From contig NZ_FOCN01000002.1 of assembly GCF_900110125.1 (NCBI RefSeq), positions 248,001 to 312,000 of the forward strand: a DNA stretch of 64,000 nt, in the 5' to 3' direction. A program made the translations under genes and the position numbers. Below, piece by piece: positions 1-8,668 of this stretch. The DNA is from Cryobacterium luteum (GTDB taxonomy: Bacteria > Actinomycetota > Actinomycetes > Actinomycetales > Microbacteriaceae). Position 1 is the stretch's first letter, and each line of letters starts with the position of its first letter. Below the pieces are notes generated by a model. The model did no database searches, had not been told where the DNA came from, and was given only the letters and a program-made list of their open reading frames with translations.

Positions 1-7
1 TCTTGAA

Positions 8-1579
8 ATGACGACGACATCAGCCGACCCGCAGCGCCCAGGTACACGCGTGCACGTGCAGCGCTTCGGCACCTTTTTGAGCGGCATGGTCATGCCGAAC
101 ATCCCCGCGTTCATTGCCTGGGGACTCATCACCGCCCTGTTCATCTCGACCGGCTGGCTGCCCAACGGCATCCTCGGCGGTTTCGGTGATGCCGACGCCA
201 TCGGCTGGCAGGGCGCCGCCACCGCACTGGCCGCCAACGAAGACGGCTCGACCTTCCCGCAATATGTCGGCCTGGTCGGCCCGATGATCACCTACCTGCT
301 GCCCCTGCTGATCGCCAACACCGGCGGTCGCATGGTCTACGACACCCGCGGCGGCGTCATCGCCACGATCGCCACTATGGGTGTCATCGTCGGTAGCCAG
401 ATCCCGATGTTCATCGGCGCCATGATCGTCGGCCCGCTCGCCGCCTGGCTGCTCAAAAAGGTCGACTCCATCTGGGACGGCAAGATCAAGCCCGGCTTCG
501 AGATGCTCATCGACAACTTCTCGGCCGGCATTCTCGGCGCGCTGCTCGCGATCGGGGCCTTCTTCGGAATCGCGCCGGTGGTGACCTGGCTGAGCAGCAT
601 GCTCGAGGCCGGGGTGGACTGGCTGATCAACGCCGGCCTGCTGCCGCTCGCGAGCATCCTGATCGAACCGGGCAAGGTGCTGTTCCTCAACAACGCCATC
701 AATCACGGCGTGCTCACCCCGCTCGGGGTGCAGCAGGTCGAAGAGAGCGGCAAGTCGCTGCTGTTTCTGCTCGAGGCCAACCCCGGCCCCGGCCTCGGCA
801 TTCTGCTGGCGTACACGTTCTTCGGACTCGGCATCGCCAAGGCGAGCGCCCCCGGCGCCATCATCATCCAGTTCCTCGGCGGCATTCACGAGATCTATTT
901 CCCCTACGTGCTGATGAAGCCCCTCCTCATCCTCGCTGCGATCGGCGGCGGCATGACCGGCGTCGCCGTCAACGTGGCGTTCCAGACCGGGCTGCGTGCT
1001 CCAGCCTCACCCGGCAGTATCTTCGCGGTGCTGTTCCAGACCGCCCCCGACAGCTATTTCGGGGTGATTCTCTCGGTGGCCGCCGCCGCCGGGGTGTCGT
1101 TCCTGATCGCGGCCGTCATTCTGCGGGCCAGCCGCAAGCGTGACCTCGCGGCCGGCAGCACCGGCGACCTCGGTGCCGCCGTCGCGCAAACCGAGGCCTA
1201 CAAGGGCAAGTCCAGTTCGGTGCTCGGCGGTCTCGCCGGCCAAGCGGATGCCGCCCCCGCGCCGGTCGGTGCCGGTCGCCCGCTGCACAACATCGTGTTC
1301 GCCTGCGATGCCGGTATGGGGTCGAGCGCCATGGGCGCCTCCGTGCTGCGCAACAAGATGAAGAAGGCCGGCATCGAGGGCGTCACCGTCGTGAACAAGT
1401 CCATCGCCAACCTCGACGGGTCCGCCGACCTGGTCATCACCCACCAGGACCTCACCGACCGGGCACGGAGCAAGTCACCCAACTCGGTGCACGTCTCGGT
1501 CGAGAACTTCATGAACAGCCCCCGGTATGACGAGGTGGTCGAGCTGATCAAGTCGAACGACAACGAGGTGACCCGGTGA
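8..1579 (+). CDS. mtlA: PTS mannitol-specific EIICB component
   Basis: Membrane permease that imports mannitol and phosphorylates it to mannitol-1-phosphate. The first ~375 residues are hydrophobic EIIC segments opening with the conserved [16 protein letters not shown] block. The C-terminal ~100 residues are the EIIB domain, with the phosphocysteine loop [13 protein letters not shown] (Cys433). The EIIA domain is separate, encoded by the next gene, which overlaps by GTGA. The ATG lies 7 nt from the window edge and the frame stays open to the left, so an earlier start cannot be excluded, but the N-terminus matches the family. First gene of mtlA-mtlF-mtlD. Confidence 0.95.
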   Translation: MTTTSADPQRPGTRVHVQRFGTFLSGMVMPNIPAFIAWGLITALFISTGWLPNGILGGFGDADAIGWQGAATALAANEDGSTFPQYVGLVGPMITYLLPLLIANTGGRMVYDTRGGVIATIATMGVIVGSQIPMFIGAMIVGPLAAWLLKKVDSIWDGKIKPGFEMLIDNFSAGILGALLAIGAFFGIAPVVTWLSSMLEAGVDWLINAGLLPLASILIEPGKVLFLNNAINHGVLTPLGVQQVEESGKSLLFLLEANPGPGLGILLAYTFFGLGIAKASAPGAIIIQFLGGIHEIYFPYVLMKPLLILAAIGGGMTGVAVNVAFQTGLRAPASPGSIFAVLFQTAPDSYFGVILSVAAAAGVSFLIAAVILRASRKRDLAAGSTGDLGAAVAQTEAYKGKSSSVLGGLAGQADAAPAPVGAGRPLHNIVFACDAGMGSSAMGASVLRNKMKKAGIEGVTVVNKSIANLDGSADLVITHQDLTDRARSKSPNSVHVSVENFMNSPRYDEVVELIKSNDNEVTR

Positions 1580-2016
1580 CGCAGAACATCCTCGCGCGCA
1601 GCAACGTGGTGGCCGAAGGCACGGCCACCACCAGGGACGAGGCCATTCGCGAAGCCGGAGCCCTGCTGGTGGACTCCGGCGCGGTGCGGCCCGACTACAT
1701 CGACTCCATGTTCGAGCGGGAAGCCTCGGTCAGCACCTACATGGGCAATCTCCTCGCTATTCCGCACGGCACGAACGAGGCCAAGGAGTCGATCCTGCGC
1801 TCCTCGCTCTCGCTCGTGCGTTACCCGCAGCCGATCGACTGGAACGGCAAACCGGTGCGGTTCGCCGTCGGCATCGCCGGACTGAACAACGAACACCTCG
1901 AGATTCTCTCCAAGGTTGCCATCGTGTTCTCCGACACCGACGAGGTGCAGAAGCTCCTCGACGCCGGGTCGGCCGACGAGATCTTTCAGCTGCTCGAGGA
2001 GGTCAACGAAGCATGA
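1576..2016 (+). CDS. mtlF: PTS mannitol-specific EIIA component
   Basis: Cytoplasmic phosphocarrier that passes phosphate from HPr to the EIIB domain of MtlA. It is 146 residues long, the normal size for a free EIIA-Mtl. The phospho-histidine motif is in [10 protein letters not shown] (His64). It starts on GTG overlapping the mtlA stop, and its own stop overlaps the mtlD ATG, so the three genes are translationally coupled. Confidence 0.95.
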   Translation: MTQNILARSNVVAEGTATTRDEAIREAGALLVDSGAVRPDYIDSMFEREASVSTYMGNLLAIPHGTNEAKESILRSSLSLVRYPQPIDWNGKPVRFAVGIAGLNNEHLEILSKVAIVFSDTDEVQKLLDAGSADEIFQLLEEVNEA

Positions 2017-3167
2017 AAGCCATCCACTTCGGCGCGGGCAATATCGGGCGGGGATTCGTGGGACTGCTGCTGCACGAGGCCGGCTACGAGGTTGTCTTCG
2101 CCGACGTGAACGCGGCGTTGATCGACGCGCTGCAGTCGGCCCCGAGCTACCGGGTGTTCGAGGTCGGCGGCGAGTCGAGCGTGCACGTCGTCGACAGCTT
2201 TCGGGCGATCAACAGCGACACGCAATCCGACCAACTCGCCACTGAGATCGCCACGGCCGATATCGTCACCACTGCGGTCGGACCGAATATTCTCAAATTC
2301 ATCGCTCCGGCCATCGCAGCCGGGTTGGTACGACGGCGGGCGACACTACCGCCGTTGCCGGTGATCGCCTGCGAGAACGCCATCAACGCCACCGACCGGC
2401 TGGCCGAACACGTGCTGTCCCACGTGCTTTCGGCCGACCGGGACGCCGTCACCGCCCGGGTGGTGTTCGCCAACACCGCCGTCGACCGCATCGTGCCGGG
2501 GCAATCCCCGGATGCCGGCATTGATGTGACCGTGGAGACCTTCGCCGAGTGGGTGATCGAGCGCGGCGGCTTTGCCGGCGCGGTGCCCGACATCGCCGGG
2601 GCGACCTTCGTCGACAACCTCGAGCCGTTCATCGAACGCAAGCTGTTCACCGTCAACACCGGGCATGCGACCATCGCGTACTTCGGTCACCTGGCCGGAG
2701 CGGCCACAATCAGCGAGGCGCTCGAGCTGTCGGTTGTGCGGGATGCCGCGCGCCGGGTACTCGAGGAGACCTCCGCGCTGCTCGTAGCCAAGCACGGCCT
2801 CGACTCGCACGCCCAACGGGCCTACCGGGAGAAGATCCTGACCCGGTTCGAGAACCCGGCCCTGCAGGACACCGTCGTACGGGTGGGTCGGGAGCCGATG
2901 CGTAAACTCAGCCGCTTTGAACGGTTCATCGGGCCCGCGGCGGAGCTCGCCGAGGGCGGGACCAATCCGGTCGCCCTGCTCGAAGCCATTCGCGCGGCCT
3001 TCCGGTTCGACGTCCCCGGTGATTCGCAGAGCGTCGAACTGCAGCGGATGCTGGCGGGGGAAGCCGCGCCGCGGATTACCGAGGTCGTCTGCGGGCTCGA
3101 CGGGGGGCATCCGCTCTTCGAAGCGGTCACCCGCGAAATCGCCGCGGCGCAGCGGGTGCGCCACTGA
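2013..3167 (+). CDS. mtlD: mannitol-1-phosphate 5-dehydrogenase
   Basis: Oxidises mannitol-1-phosphate to fructose-6-phosphate with NAD+, linking the PTS product to glycolysis. The 384-residue length fits the family. The N-terminal Rossmann motif GAGNIGRGF starts at about residue 8, and ENAIN plus the [11 protein letters not shown] region are typical polyol dehydrogenase signatures. It begins at an ATGA overlap with mtlF. A long perfect stem follows the stop codon. Confidence 0.96.
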   Translation: MKAIHFGAGNIGRGFVGLLLHEAGYEVVFADVNAALIDALQSAPSYRVFEVGGESSVHVVDSFRAINSDTQSDQLATEIATADIVTTAVGPNILKFIAPAIAAGLVRRRATLPPLPVIACENAINATDRLAEHVLSHVLSADRDAVTARVVFANTAVDRIVPGQSPDAGIDVTVETFAEWVIERGGFAGAVPDIAGATFVDNLEPFIERKLFTVNTGHATIAYFGHLAGAATISEALELSVVRDAARRVLEETSALLVAKHGLDSHAQRAYREKILTRFENPALQDTVVRVGREPMRKLSRFERFIGPAAELAEGGTNPVALLEAIRAAFRFDVPGDSQSVELQRMLAGEAAPRITEVVCGLDGGHPLFEAVTREIAAAQRVRH

Positions 3168-3190
3168 ACGAACCCACAGCCGCTCTCCCG

Positions 3191-3239
3191 GCGCCCCCGA
3201 CTCCTGCGGCCAAGCCTGCTTGCGCCAAGTCGGGGGCGC
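3191..3239 (+). terminator. stem-loop after mtlD
   Basis: A perfect 12-bp stem (GCGCCCCCGACT at 3191-3202 and its complement at 3228-3239) with a 25-nt loop lies 24 nt after the mtlD stop. There is no clear T tract, so this would be a U-less terminator or a 3' end stabiliser. Confidence 0.6.
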
Positions 3240-3264
3240 TTGCGCCGGCGATTATAGGACTGAA

Positions 3265-3310
3265 TTGCCAAAAGGCAATCTCATACCATAAGATTGATCC
3301 TTGGTGTCTG
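3265..3310 (+). promoter_or_regulatory. infA operon promoter with conserved initial transcribed block
   Basis: TTGCCA (3265-3270) and TAAGAT (3289-3294) are 18 bp apart, as in a housekeeping promoter. A small inverted repeat ATTGCC-AAAA-GGCAAT (3264-3279) covers the -35 box. The 16 bp right after the -10, TGATCCTTGGTGTCTG, recur with one change after the rplM -10 box at 11665-11680. Transcription would start about 7 nt after the -10, leaving a leader of roughly 80 nt before infA. Confidence 0.6.
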
Positions 3311-3382
3311 GTGTCGTCTTTCGTGGCGTGTCTGGCATCAATCCCGCATGACCAGCAATCAATACAGAGCGACAGTGAGGGT

Positions 3383-3604
3383 ATGGCCAAAAAAGACGGT
3401 GTCATCGAAATCGAGGGCGCAGTAGTCGAAGCTCTGCCCAACGCGATGTTTCGCGTTGAGCTGTCAAACGGCCACCGAGTTCTTGCCCACATCTCGGGCA
3501 AGATGCGCCAGCACTACATCCGCATCCTCCCGGAGGACCGCGTGATCGTAGAGCTGAGCCCGTACGACCTGACCCGTGGCCGGATCGTCTACCGCTACAA
3601 GTAA
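3383..3604 (+). CDS. infA: translation initiation factor IF-1
   Basis: Single OB-fold protein that binds the 30S A site during initiation. From the ATG at 3383 it is 73 residues, exactly the usual IF-1 length, and it starts [12 protein letters not shown]. An in-frame GTG at 3311 would add 24 residues absent from the family, and a GTGAGGGT stretch precedes the chosen ATG. It heads infA-rpmJ-rpsM-rpsK-rpoA-rplQ. Confidence 0.97.
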   Translation: MAKKDGVIEIEGAVVEALPNAMFRVELSNGHRVLAHISGKMRQHYIRILPEDRVIVELSPYDLTRGRIVYRYK

Positions 3605-3623
3605 CGACTGCTGTAAGTAACGG

Positions 3624-3641
3624 CCCTCGGCATCCCGAGGG
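3624..3641 (+). other. small hairpin between infA and rpmJ
   Basis: CCCTCGG-CATC-CCGAGGG is a perfect 7-bp stem with a 4-nt loop in the 66-nt gap between infA and rpmJ. It has no T tract, so a role in mRNA processing or gene-expression ratio is more likely than termination. Confidence 0.35.
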
Positions 3642-3670
3642 TACGAAGACAGCGAAAACAAGGAATCACC

Positions 3671-3784
3671 ATGAAGGTCAAGCCCAGCGTCAAGAAGATC
3701 TGTGACAAGTGCAAGGTCATCCGCCGTAACGGCAACGTGATGGTCATCTGTGAGAACCCCCGTCACAAGCAGCGCCAGGGTTAA
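3671..3784 (+). CDS. rpmJ: 50S ribosomal protein L36
   Basis: A 37-residue protein starting [17 protein letters not shown]. It keeps the zinc ligands Cys11, Cys14, Cys27 and His32, so it is the zinc-binding (C+) form of L36. AAGGAAT lies 5-11 nt upstream of the ATG. Confidence 0.97.
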   Translation: MKVKPSVKKICDKCKVIRRNGNVMVICENPRHKQRQG

Positions 3785-3801
3785 GTCTCTTTTTCTTCGA
3801 G

Positions 3802-3846
3802 ACTGCGCTGCACAACACTGCGCTGCACAACACTGCGCTGCACAAC
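3802..3846 (+). repeat. three perfect 15-bp tandem repeats after rpmJ
   Basis: The unit ACTGCGCTGCACAAC occurs three times head to tail with no mismatch, starting 17 nt after the rpmJ stop and ending about 105 nt before rpsM. It is not part of an ORF. Similar short tandem arrays follow tauE, groES and sucD in this window. Confidence 0.9.
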
Positions 3847-3950
3847 TAAATATTGAATAGCAGTTCCGGGAGCCCGTCACGGGTGACACCATCGGTTGGA
3901 GGCCGGTGTACAGGAGCTGCTACAGACCTCCATCACTAACAGGAGACACA

Positions 3951-4325
3951 ATGGCACGTCTAGCCGGCGTCGACATCCCGCGCGATAAGCGCGTGGAAGT
4001 TGCATTGACTTACATTTACGGTGTTGGCCGTACGAGGGCCCTCAAGACCCTCGCCGACACTGGAATCGACGGAAACATCCGCGTCAAGGATTTGAGCGAC
4101 GACCAGCTCGTCCTTCTCCGCGACTACGTCGAGGGTTCCTTCAAGGTTGAGGGTGACCTCCGCCGTGAGGTTGCCGCTGACATCCGCCGCAAGGTTGAAA
4201 TTGGCAGCTACGAGGGCATTCGCCACCGCAAGGGCCTGCCCGTTCGCGGTCAGCGCACCAAGACCAACGCTCGCACCCGCAAGGGCCCGAAGCGCACCGT
4301 AGCCGGCAAGAAGAAGGCGCGCTAG
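3951..4325 (+). CDS. rpsM: 30S ribosomal protein S13
   Basis: Head protein of the small subunit, contacting 16S rRNA, the P-site tRNA and L5. It is 124 residues from the ATG at 3951, which has AGGAGACACA before it. The N-terminus [14 protein letters not shown] and the basic tail [15 protein letters not shown] are diagnostic. An in-frame upstream GTG would add 15 residues foreign to S13. Confidence 0.97.
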   Translation: MARLAGVDIPRDKRVEVALTYIYGVGRTRALKTLADTGIDGNIRVKDLSDDQLVLLRDYVEGSFKVEGDLRREVAADIRRKVEIGSYEGIRHRKGLPVRGQRTKTNARTRKGPKRTVAGKKKAR

Positions 4326-4371
4326 GCCCTCGGCCTAGCTCGCTAACGCCTTTAGGATTCAGGAGAAATTC

Positions 4372-4770
4372 ATGGCACAACCCAAGTCGGCCGTACGGAA
4401 GCCGCGTAAGAAAGAAAAGAAGAACGTTGCTGTGGGCCAGGCCCACATCAAGAGCACCTTCAACAACACGATCGTGTCGATCACCGACACGACCGGTGCT
4501 GTCATCAGCTGGGCCTCGTCGGGCCAGGTTGGTTTCAAGGGTTCGCGCAAGTCGACTCCCTTCGCCGCACAGCTGGCCGCCGAGTCGGCCGCCCGCCAGG
4601 CGCAGGAACACGGAATGAAGAAGGTTGACGTCTTCGTCAAGGGACCCGGCTCAGGCCGCGAGACCGCGATCCGTTCACTGCAGGCCGCCGGCCTCGAGGT
4701 CGGTTCGATCAACGACGTAACCCCCCAGGCTCACAACGGATGCCGCCCGCCGAAGCGCCGCCGCGTCTAA
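4372..4770 (+). CDS. rpsK: 30S ribosomal protein S11
   Basis: Platform protein of the small subunit. 132 residues, with the conserved segments [15 protein letters not shown] and [15 protein letters not shown] and the C-terminal [18 protein letters not shown]. It lies 46 nt after rpsM with AGGAG upstream of the ATG. In many bacteria rpsD follows rpsK; here rpoA follows directly after a hairpin. Confidence 0.97.
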   Translation: MAQPKSAVRKPRKKEKKNVAVGQAHIKSTFNNTIVSITDTTGAVISWASSGQVGFKGSRKSTPFAAQLAAESAARQAQEHGMKKVDVFVKGPGSGRETAIRSLQAAGLEVGSINDVTPQAHNGCRPPKRRRV

Positions 4771-4787
4771 AGCACTCGCTGTCATCT

Positions 4788-4818
4788 CGACGGGCTCTGT
4801 CTCGCACTGAGCCCGTCG
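4788..4818 (+). terminator. hairpin between rpsK and rpoA
   Basis: CGACGGGCTC (4788-4797) pairs perfectly with GAGCCCGTCG (4809-4818) across an 11-nt loop, followed by GGACTCTTTTCTTT. It could act as a partial terminator or attenuator that separates ribosomal protein from RNA polymerase subunit expression. Confidence 0.6.
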
Positions 4819-4857
4819 GGACTCTTTTCTTTCACCTTTTCACTCTCTCGTCATTGC

Positions 4858-4879
4858 AAGTGTCATATAGCGGACACTT
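4858..4879 (+). promoter_or_regulatory. inverted repeat just upstream of rpoA
   Basis: AAGTGTC (4858-4864) and GACACTT (4873-4879) flank ATATAGCG. It sits 18 nt before the rpoA GTG, next to a possible -35 box TTGCAA (4854-4859). It may be an operator or a leader hairpin for an internal rpoA promoter; no -10 box is convincing. Confidence 0.35.
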
Positions 4880-4897
4880 AGCCGAAAGGAATCAACA

Positions 4898-5887
4898 GTG
4901 CTTATTGCACAGCGTCCAACGCTCACCGAAGAGAACATCTCGGAGTTCCGTTCACGGTTCATCATTGAGCCCCTCGAACCCGGCTTCGGCTACACCCTCG
5001 GCAACTCGCTTCGCCGTACCCTGCTCTCCTCGATCCCGGGCGCTGCTGTAACCAGCATCCGTATCGATGGCGTGCTGCACGAGTTCAGCACCGTTCCCGG
5101 GGTGAAGGAAGATGTCACCGAGATCATCCTGAACATCAAGGGCCTCGTCGTCTCGAGCGAGCACGACGAGCCCATCACCGCGTACCTGCGCAAGCAGGGT
5201 GCCGGCCAGGTTACCGCCGCTGACATTTCGGCTCCGGCTGGCGTCGAGGTGCACAACCCGGAACTGGTCATCGCAACCCTCAACGACAAGGCGAAGTTCG
5301 AACTCGAACTGACCATTGAGCGTGGCCGTGGTTACGTGTCCAGCACCCAGAACCGCAACGAGTTCTCCGAGGCCGGCCAGATTCCGGTCGACTCGATCTA
5401 CTCGCCCGTGCTCAAGGTGACCTACCGTGTCGAGGCAACTCGTGCCGGTGAGCGCACCGACTTCGACCGCCTCGTCGTTGACGTGGAGACCAAGTCGGCT
5501 ATCTCGCCCCGCGACGCCATCGCATCCTCTGGTCGCACCCTGACCGAGCTGTTCGGCCTGGCCCGCGAGCTCAACACCGCCGCTGAGGGCATCGAGATCG
5601 GCCCCGCGCCGGTTGACGCCGTGCTCTCGACCGAGCTTTCGATTCCGATCGAAGACCTCGACCTGTCGGTGCGCTCGTACAACTGCCTCAAGCGCGAAGG
5701 CATCAACAACGTCAGCGAACTGGTCGCCCTCTCGGAGACCCAGCTGATGAACATCCGCAACTTCGGGCAGAAGTCGGTTGACGAAGTGAAGGACAAGCTC
5801 GTTGAGCTCGGCCTGTCCCTGAAGGATTCGGTTCCCGGATTCGACGGCGCGCACTTCTACAGCGGCTACGAAGAAGAGACCATCTAA
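4898..5887 (+). CDS. rpoA: DNA-directed RNA polymerase subunit alpha
   Basis: Alpha subunit that nucleates core enzyme assembly and, through its C-terminal domain, contacts upstream DNA and activators. 329 residues: assembly domain at ~1-230 ([26 protein letters not shown] block near residue 30) and alpha-CTD at ~250-310 ([16 protein letters not shown]). It starts on GTG with GAAAGGA 8 nt upstream. Confidence 0.97.
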   Translation: MLIAQRPTLTEENISEFRSRFIIEPLEPGFGYTLGNSLRRTLLSSIPGAAVTSIRIDGVLHEFSTVPGVKEDVTEIILNIKGLVVSSEHDEPITAYLRKQGAGQVTAADISAPAGVEVHNPELVIATLNDKAKFELELTIERGRGYVSSTQNRNEFSEAGQIPVDSIYSPVLKVTYRVEATRAGERTDFDRLVVDVETKSAISPRDAIASSGRTLTELFGLARELNTAAEGIEIGPAPVDAVLSTELSIPIEDLDLSVRSYNCLKREGINNVSELVALSETQLMNIRNFGQKSVDEVKDKLVELGLSLKDSVPGFDGAHFYSGYEEETI

Positions 5888-5937
5888 GGCTCGCGCTTCA
5901 ACGCTGCCTTTCGATTTTTTGATACTGGAGATTACCC

Positions 5938-6465
5938 ATGCCTAAGCCCACAAAGGGCCCCCGTCTCGGTGGCGGCCCGGCGCACGAGCGCCTCATGCTT
6001 GCGAACCTGGCCGCGGCCCTGTTCACCCACAAGTCGATCAAGACGACCGAGACCCGTGCCAAGCGCCTGCGTCCGCTCGCCGAGCGCATGGTGCAGTTCG
6101 CCAAGCGCGGCGACCTGCACGCCCGTCGTCGCGTTCTCGCGACGATCACCGACAAGACCGTCGTGCACGAGTTGTTCACGGTCATCGCCCCGCAGGTCAA
6201 CGAGCGTCAGGGCGGCTACACCCGCATCACCAAGCTCGGTTTCCGCAAGGGTGACAACGCCTCCATGGTGCAGATGGAGCTCGTTCTCGAGCCCCTGACC
6301 CCCAAGGTCAAGCGCTCCAAGACCGCGACCGTTGCCGCGACCCCCGTCGGGTCCGAGAACGTCGTGGTCGAAGACGTCGTCGCTGACGATGTTGTCGTCG
6401 AAGAGACCGTTGTCGCCGACGATGCAGCCGTCGACGACGCTGCAGTCGAGGCCGACAAGAAGTAG
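5938..6465 (+). CDS. rplQ: 50S ribosomal protein L17 with acidic C-terminal tail
   Basis: Large-subunit protein near the exit tunnel. Residues 1-~118 are canonical L17 ([38 protein letters not shown]). The last ~55 residues are an Ala/Val/Asp-rich acidic extension, seen in several actinobacterial L17 proteins. Last gene of the operon, followed by a strong terminator. Confidence 0.96.
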   Translation: MPKPTKGPRLGGGPAHERLMLANLAAALFTHKSIKTTETRAKRLRPLAERMVQFAKRGDLHARRRVLATITDKTVVHELFTVIAPQVNERQGGYTRITKLGFRKGDNASMVQMELVLEPLTPKVKRSKTATVAATPVGSENVVVEDVVADDVVVEETVVADDAAVDDAAVEADKK

Positions 6466-6477
6466 CACCACCACCGA

Positions 6478-6512
6478 GGGGGGAGCCAACGAGAGTTGGC
6501 TCCCCCCTTTTT
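6478..6512 (+). terminator. rho-independent terminator after rplQ
   Basis: Perfect 13-bp stem (6478-6490 with 6495-6507), GAGA tetraloop and TTTTT tail. Ends the infA-rplQ operon. Confidence 0.95.
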
Positions 6513-6534
6513 GCATGCCGCTTTCGGGGGAAGA

Positions 6535-6547
6535 TAGGGTGTGAAGA
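6535..6547 (+). promoter_or_regulatory. -10 box of a leaderless start (first GNAT gene)
   Basis: TAGGGT at 6535-6540, then 6 nt, then the A of ATG 6547. The spacing places transcription start at the start codon. Confidence 0.6.
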
Positions 6548-7590
6548 TGGGTGATTTCGAGACTTCGTTGGCAGAACGCGTGGGGGATGCCCAGGTTCCG
6601 GTGGTTCCGCAGCATCCGGACGTCGCCGAGTGGCGGCCGGCCACCGAGGGCGACATTGACGGCATCTGGCAGCTGCGCCAATTCATGGGCCAGGTCGACC
6701 ACCCGAACTACCTCACGGCGCGCGGCGCGATCGCCGCCGACTTCGGCTACTCACACTTTCACCCCGAACTTGACTCGCTCGTGGGTCTTGATGCAACCGG
6801 CCGCATCGTGGCGGTGGGCATGGTCATGTTCCCGCCGCGCCAGGTGAGCCTCGTGCGTTCGCTGCCGATCGGTGGAGTGCACCCGCTACTGCGCGGTCGG
6901 GGCATCGGGCGCCAGCTCCTGGCCTGGCAGCTGGGCCGGGCGAAGCAGCAGCTCGCTTCCTCGGCCAAGGCCCTGCCCGGCTGGATCCTGACCTATGCCG
7001 ACGAACGTTCCCCGCAGAACGCCAGCCTGTTCGAGCACGCCGGCCTCGGCCTCGCCCGCTACTTCCTCACCCTGGAACGACCGCTGGATGCGCCGGTGCG
7101 CGTCGTCGACGCGGCCGCCGGCATCCGCATCGCCGGGTTCACCGCCGCGGCGTCGGCCGAGGTTCACGCCACCCGCGACGAAGCCTTCATGGACCACTGG
7201 GGCAGCCAGCCGATGAGTGACGAGAACTGGAACGCCTTCGTCGGCGGAAAATGGTTTCGTCCCGACCTCTCGTTCGTGGCCTACGGCACCGACGAGTCCG
7301 GCACCGAGCGCGTCGTCGGCTTCGTGCTGTCGACGGCGAACGAAAACGTCTGGGCCACCCAGGGTTTCACCGGCAGCTACATCGACCTGGTCGGTGTTTT
7401 GAGCGGATGGCGCGGCCGCCATATCGCCCAGTCCCTTTTGGCCGCCCAGCTCGCTGCCGGGCAGGCGCTCGGGCATGAGCGGGTGACCCTCGCGGTCGAC
7501 TCGGCGAGCCCGACCGGAGCCCTCGGCCTCTACACCGGGATGGGTTTTGTGCCCACCCACAAGAAGATGGCATACACGCTGGAGTTCTAG
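6547..7590 (+). CDS. double-GNAT N-acetyltransferase
   Basis: 347-residue protein with two acetyltransferase folds. The N-terminal half carries the acetyl-CoA loop RGRGIGRQLLAWQ (~residue 117) and the C-terminal half a second one, WRGRHIAQSLLAAQ (~residue 285). This tandem layout resembles mycothiol synthase-like proteins, but the substrate cannot be read from sequence. GTG 6541 is an alternative start; ATG 6547 fits the leaderless promoter. The next gene is a close paralogue in the same orientation. Confidence 0.85.
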   Translation: MGDFETSLAERVGDAQVPVVPQHPDVAEWRPATEGDIDGIWQLRQFMGQVDHPNYLTARGAIAADFGYSHFHPELDSLVGLDATGRIVAVGMVMFPPRQVSLVRSLPIGGVHPLLRGRGIGRQLLAWQLGRAKQQLASSAKALPGWILTYADERSPQNASLFEHAGLGLARYFLTLERPLDAPVRVVDAAAGIRIAGFTAAASAEVHATRDEAFMDHWGSQPMSDENWNAFVGGKWFRPDLSFVAYGTDESGTERVVGFVLSTANENVWATQGFTGSYIDLVGVLSGWRGRHIAQSLLAAQLAAGQALGHERVTLAVDSASPTGALGLYTGMGFVPTHKKMAYTLEF

Positions 7591-7611
7591 CCCGAATCGG
7601 GGCCGCGTAGA

Positions 7612-7624
7612 TAGGGTGAAAGCA
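7612..7624 (+). promoter_or_regulatory. -10 box of a leaderless start (second GNAT gene)
   Basis: TAGGGT at 7612-7617 followed by 6 nt and ATG 7624. Same hexamer and spacing as the paralogous gene upstream, so the promoter was duplicated or conserved with the gene. Confidence 0.6.
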
Positions 7625-8667
7625 TGACCGATGCCACGAGTCCACTCTCGGAACGTGTGACCATGCCCGCCGCACTGCCCGTGCCGGAGCATCCCGACAT
7701 TGCCGTGTGGCGCCCGGCGACGGTCGACGATATCGACGCCATCTGGCAGCTTGAGAAGTCGATCGGTCAGGCCGACCACCCCAACTACGTTCTCGAACGG
7801 GACGAAATCGCCGAGATCTTCGATTTCTCGTTCGTTGATGTAACGACTGACACTCTCGTCGCAGAGGCCGTTGACGGCCACCTCGTCGCCAACGGGCTCG
7901 TCGTGCTCTCGCCGGGGCAGGTGACCCTGGTGAAATCCAACCTGGATGGCGGCGTCCTGCCGACGATGCGAGGCCGGGGCATCGGTCGCGAGCTGCTGAA
8001 CTGGCAGGTCGCCCGGGCCACGCAGCAATTGGCGACTTCAGACAAACGTCTTCCCGGCTGGATCGCCACGTCGTGCGACGAGCGCGCACCGCAGAATGGT
8101 CGCCTGTATGAACGCTTCGGTCTGGTCTGCACCCGCTATTTTCTGTGCCTCGACCGCATCCTCGCCGACCCCATTCGCGAATTCACGCTGGCCGACGGCA
8201 TCCGCCTGGCACCCTATGAGTCGAAACTCTCGCCGGTCGTACACGCAGCGCGCAACGAGGTCTTCATGGACCATTGGTCCAGCCAGCCGATTCCCGACGA
8301 AACCTGGAACGCCTACGTCACCGGTTCGACGTTCGTTGAGGAGCTCTCGTTTGTGGCCTTCGGCATCGAGCCGGACGGCAGTGAGCACGTCGTGGGCTTC
8401 ATCATGTCGAGTGTCAACGAGGAGGACTGGGCCGCCGCCGGGTACCGCAGCAGCTACATCGGCCTCGTCGGCGTGCTGAGGGGATGGCGCGGCCGTCATA
8501 TCGCGCAGGCCCTGCTGGCCGCGCAGCTGGACGCGAGCCGTGCGGCCGGGCACGAGCGGGCGACCCTCGATGTGGACTCGGCGAGCCCGACCGGCGCGCT
8601 CGACCTGTACACCGGCATGGGCTTCTTCGCCAGCAACCGGGAGCTCGTCTACGTGCGCGAGTTCTGA
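7624..8667 (+). CDS. double-GNAT N-acetyltransferase, paralogue
   Basis: 347 residues, clearly homologous over its whole length to the preceding gene: shared PEHPDIAVWRPATVDDID-type N-terminus, both acetyl-CoA loops (RGRGIGRELLNWQ and WRGRHIAQALLAAQ), and the shared end SASPTGALDLYTGMGF. A tandem duplication with divergence. The substrate is unknown. Its stop lies one base from the stop of the convergent acyltransferase gene. Confidence 0.85.
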   Translation: MTDATSPLSERVTMPAALPVPEHPDIAVWRPATVDDIDAIWQLEKSIGQADHPNYVLERDEIAEIFDFSFVDVTTDTLVAEAVDGHLVANGLVVLSPGQVTLVKSNLDGGVLPTMRGRGIGRELLNWQVARATQQLATSDKRLPGWIATSCDERAPQNGRLYERFGLVCTRYFLCLDRILADPIREFTLADGIRLAPYESKLSPVVHAARNEVFMDHWSSQPIPDETWNAYVTGSTFVEELSFVAFGIEPDGSEHVVGFIMSSVNEEDWAAAGYRSSYIGLVGVLRGWRGRHIAQALLAAQLDASRAAGHERATLDVDSASPTGALDLYTGMGFFASNRELVYVREF

Positions 8668-8668
8668 G

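Noticed and set aside
3311..3382. In-frame 24-codon extension of infA
   Set aside because: IF-1 is 73 residues from ATG 3383 and the extension is leader RNA after the predicted TSS.
3802..3846. CRISPR-like array
   Set aside because: Units are only 15 bp and directly adjacent without spacers.
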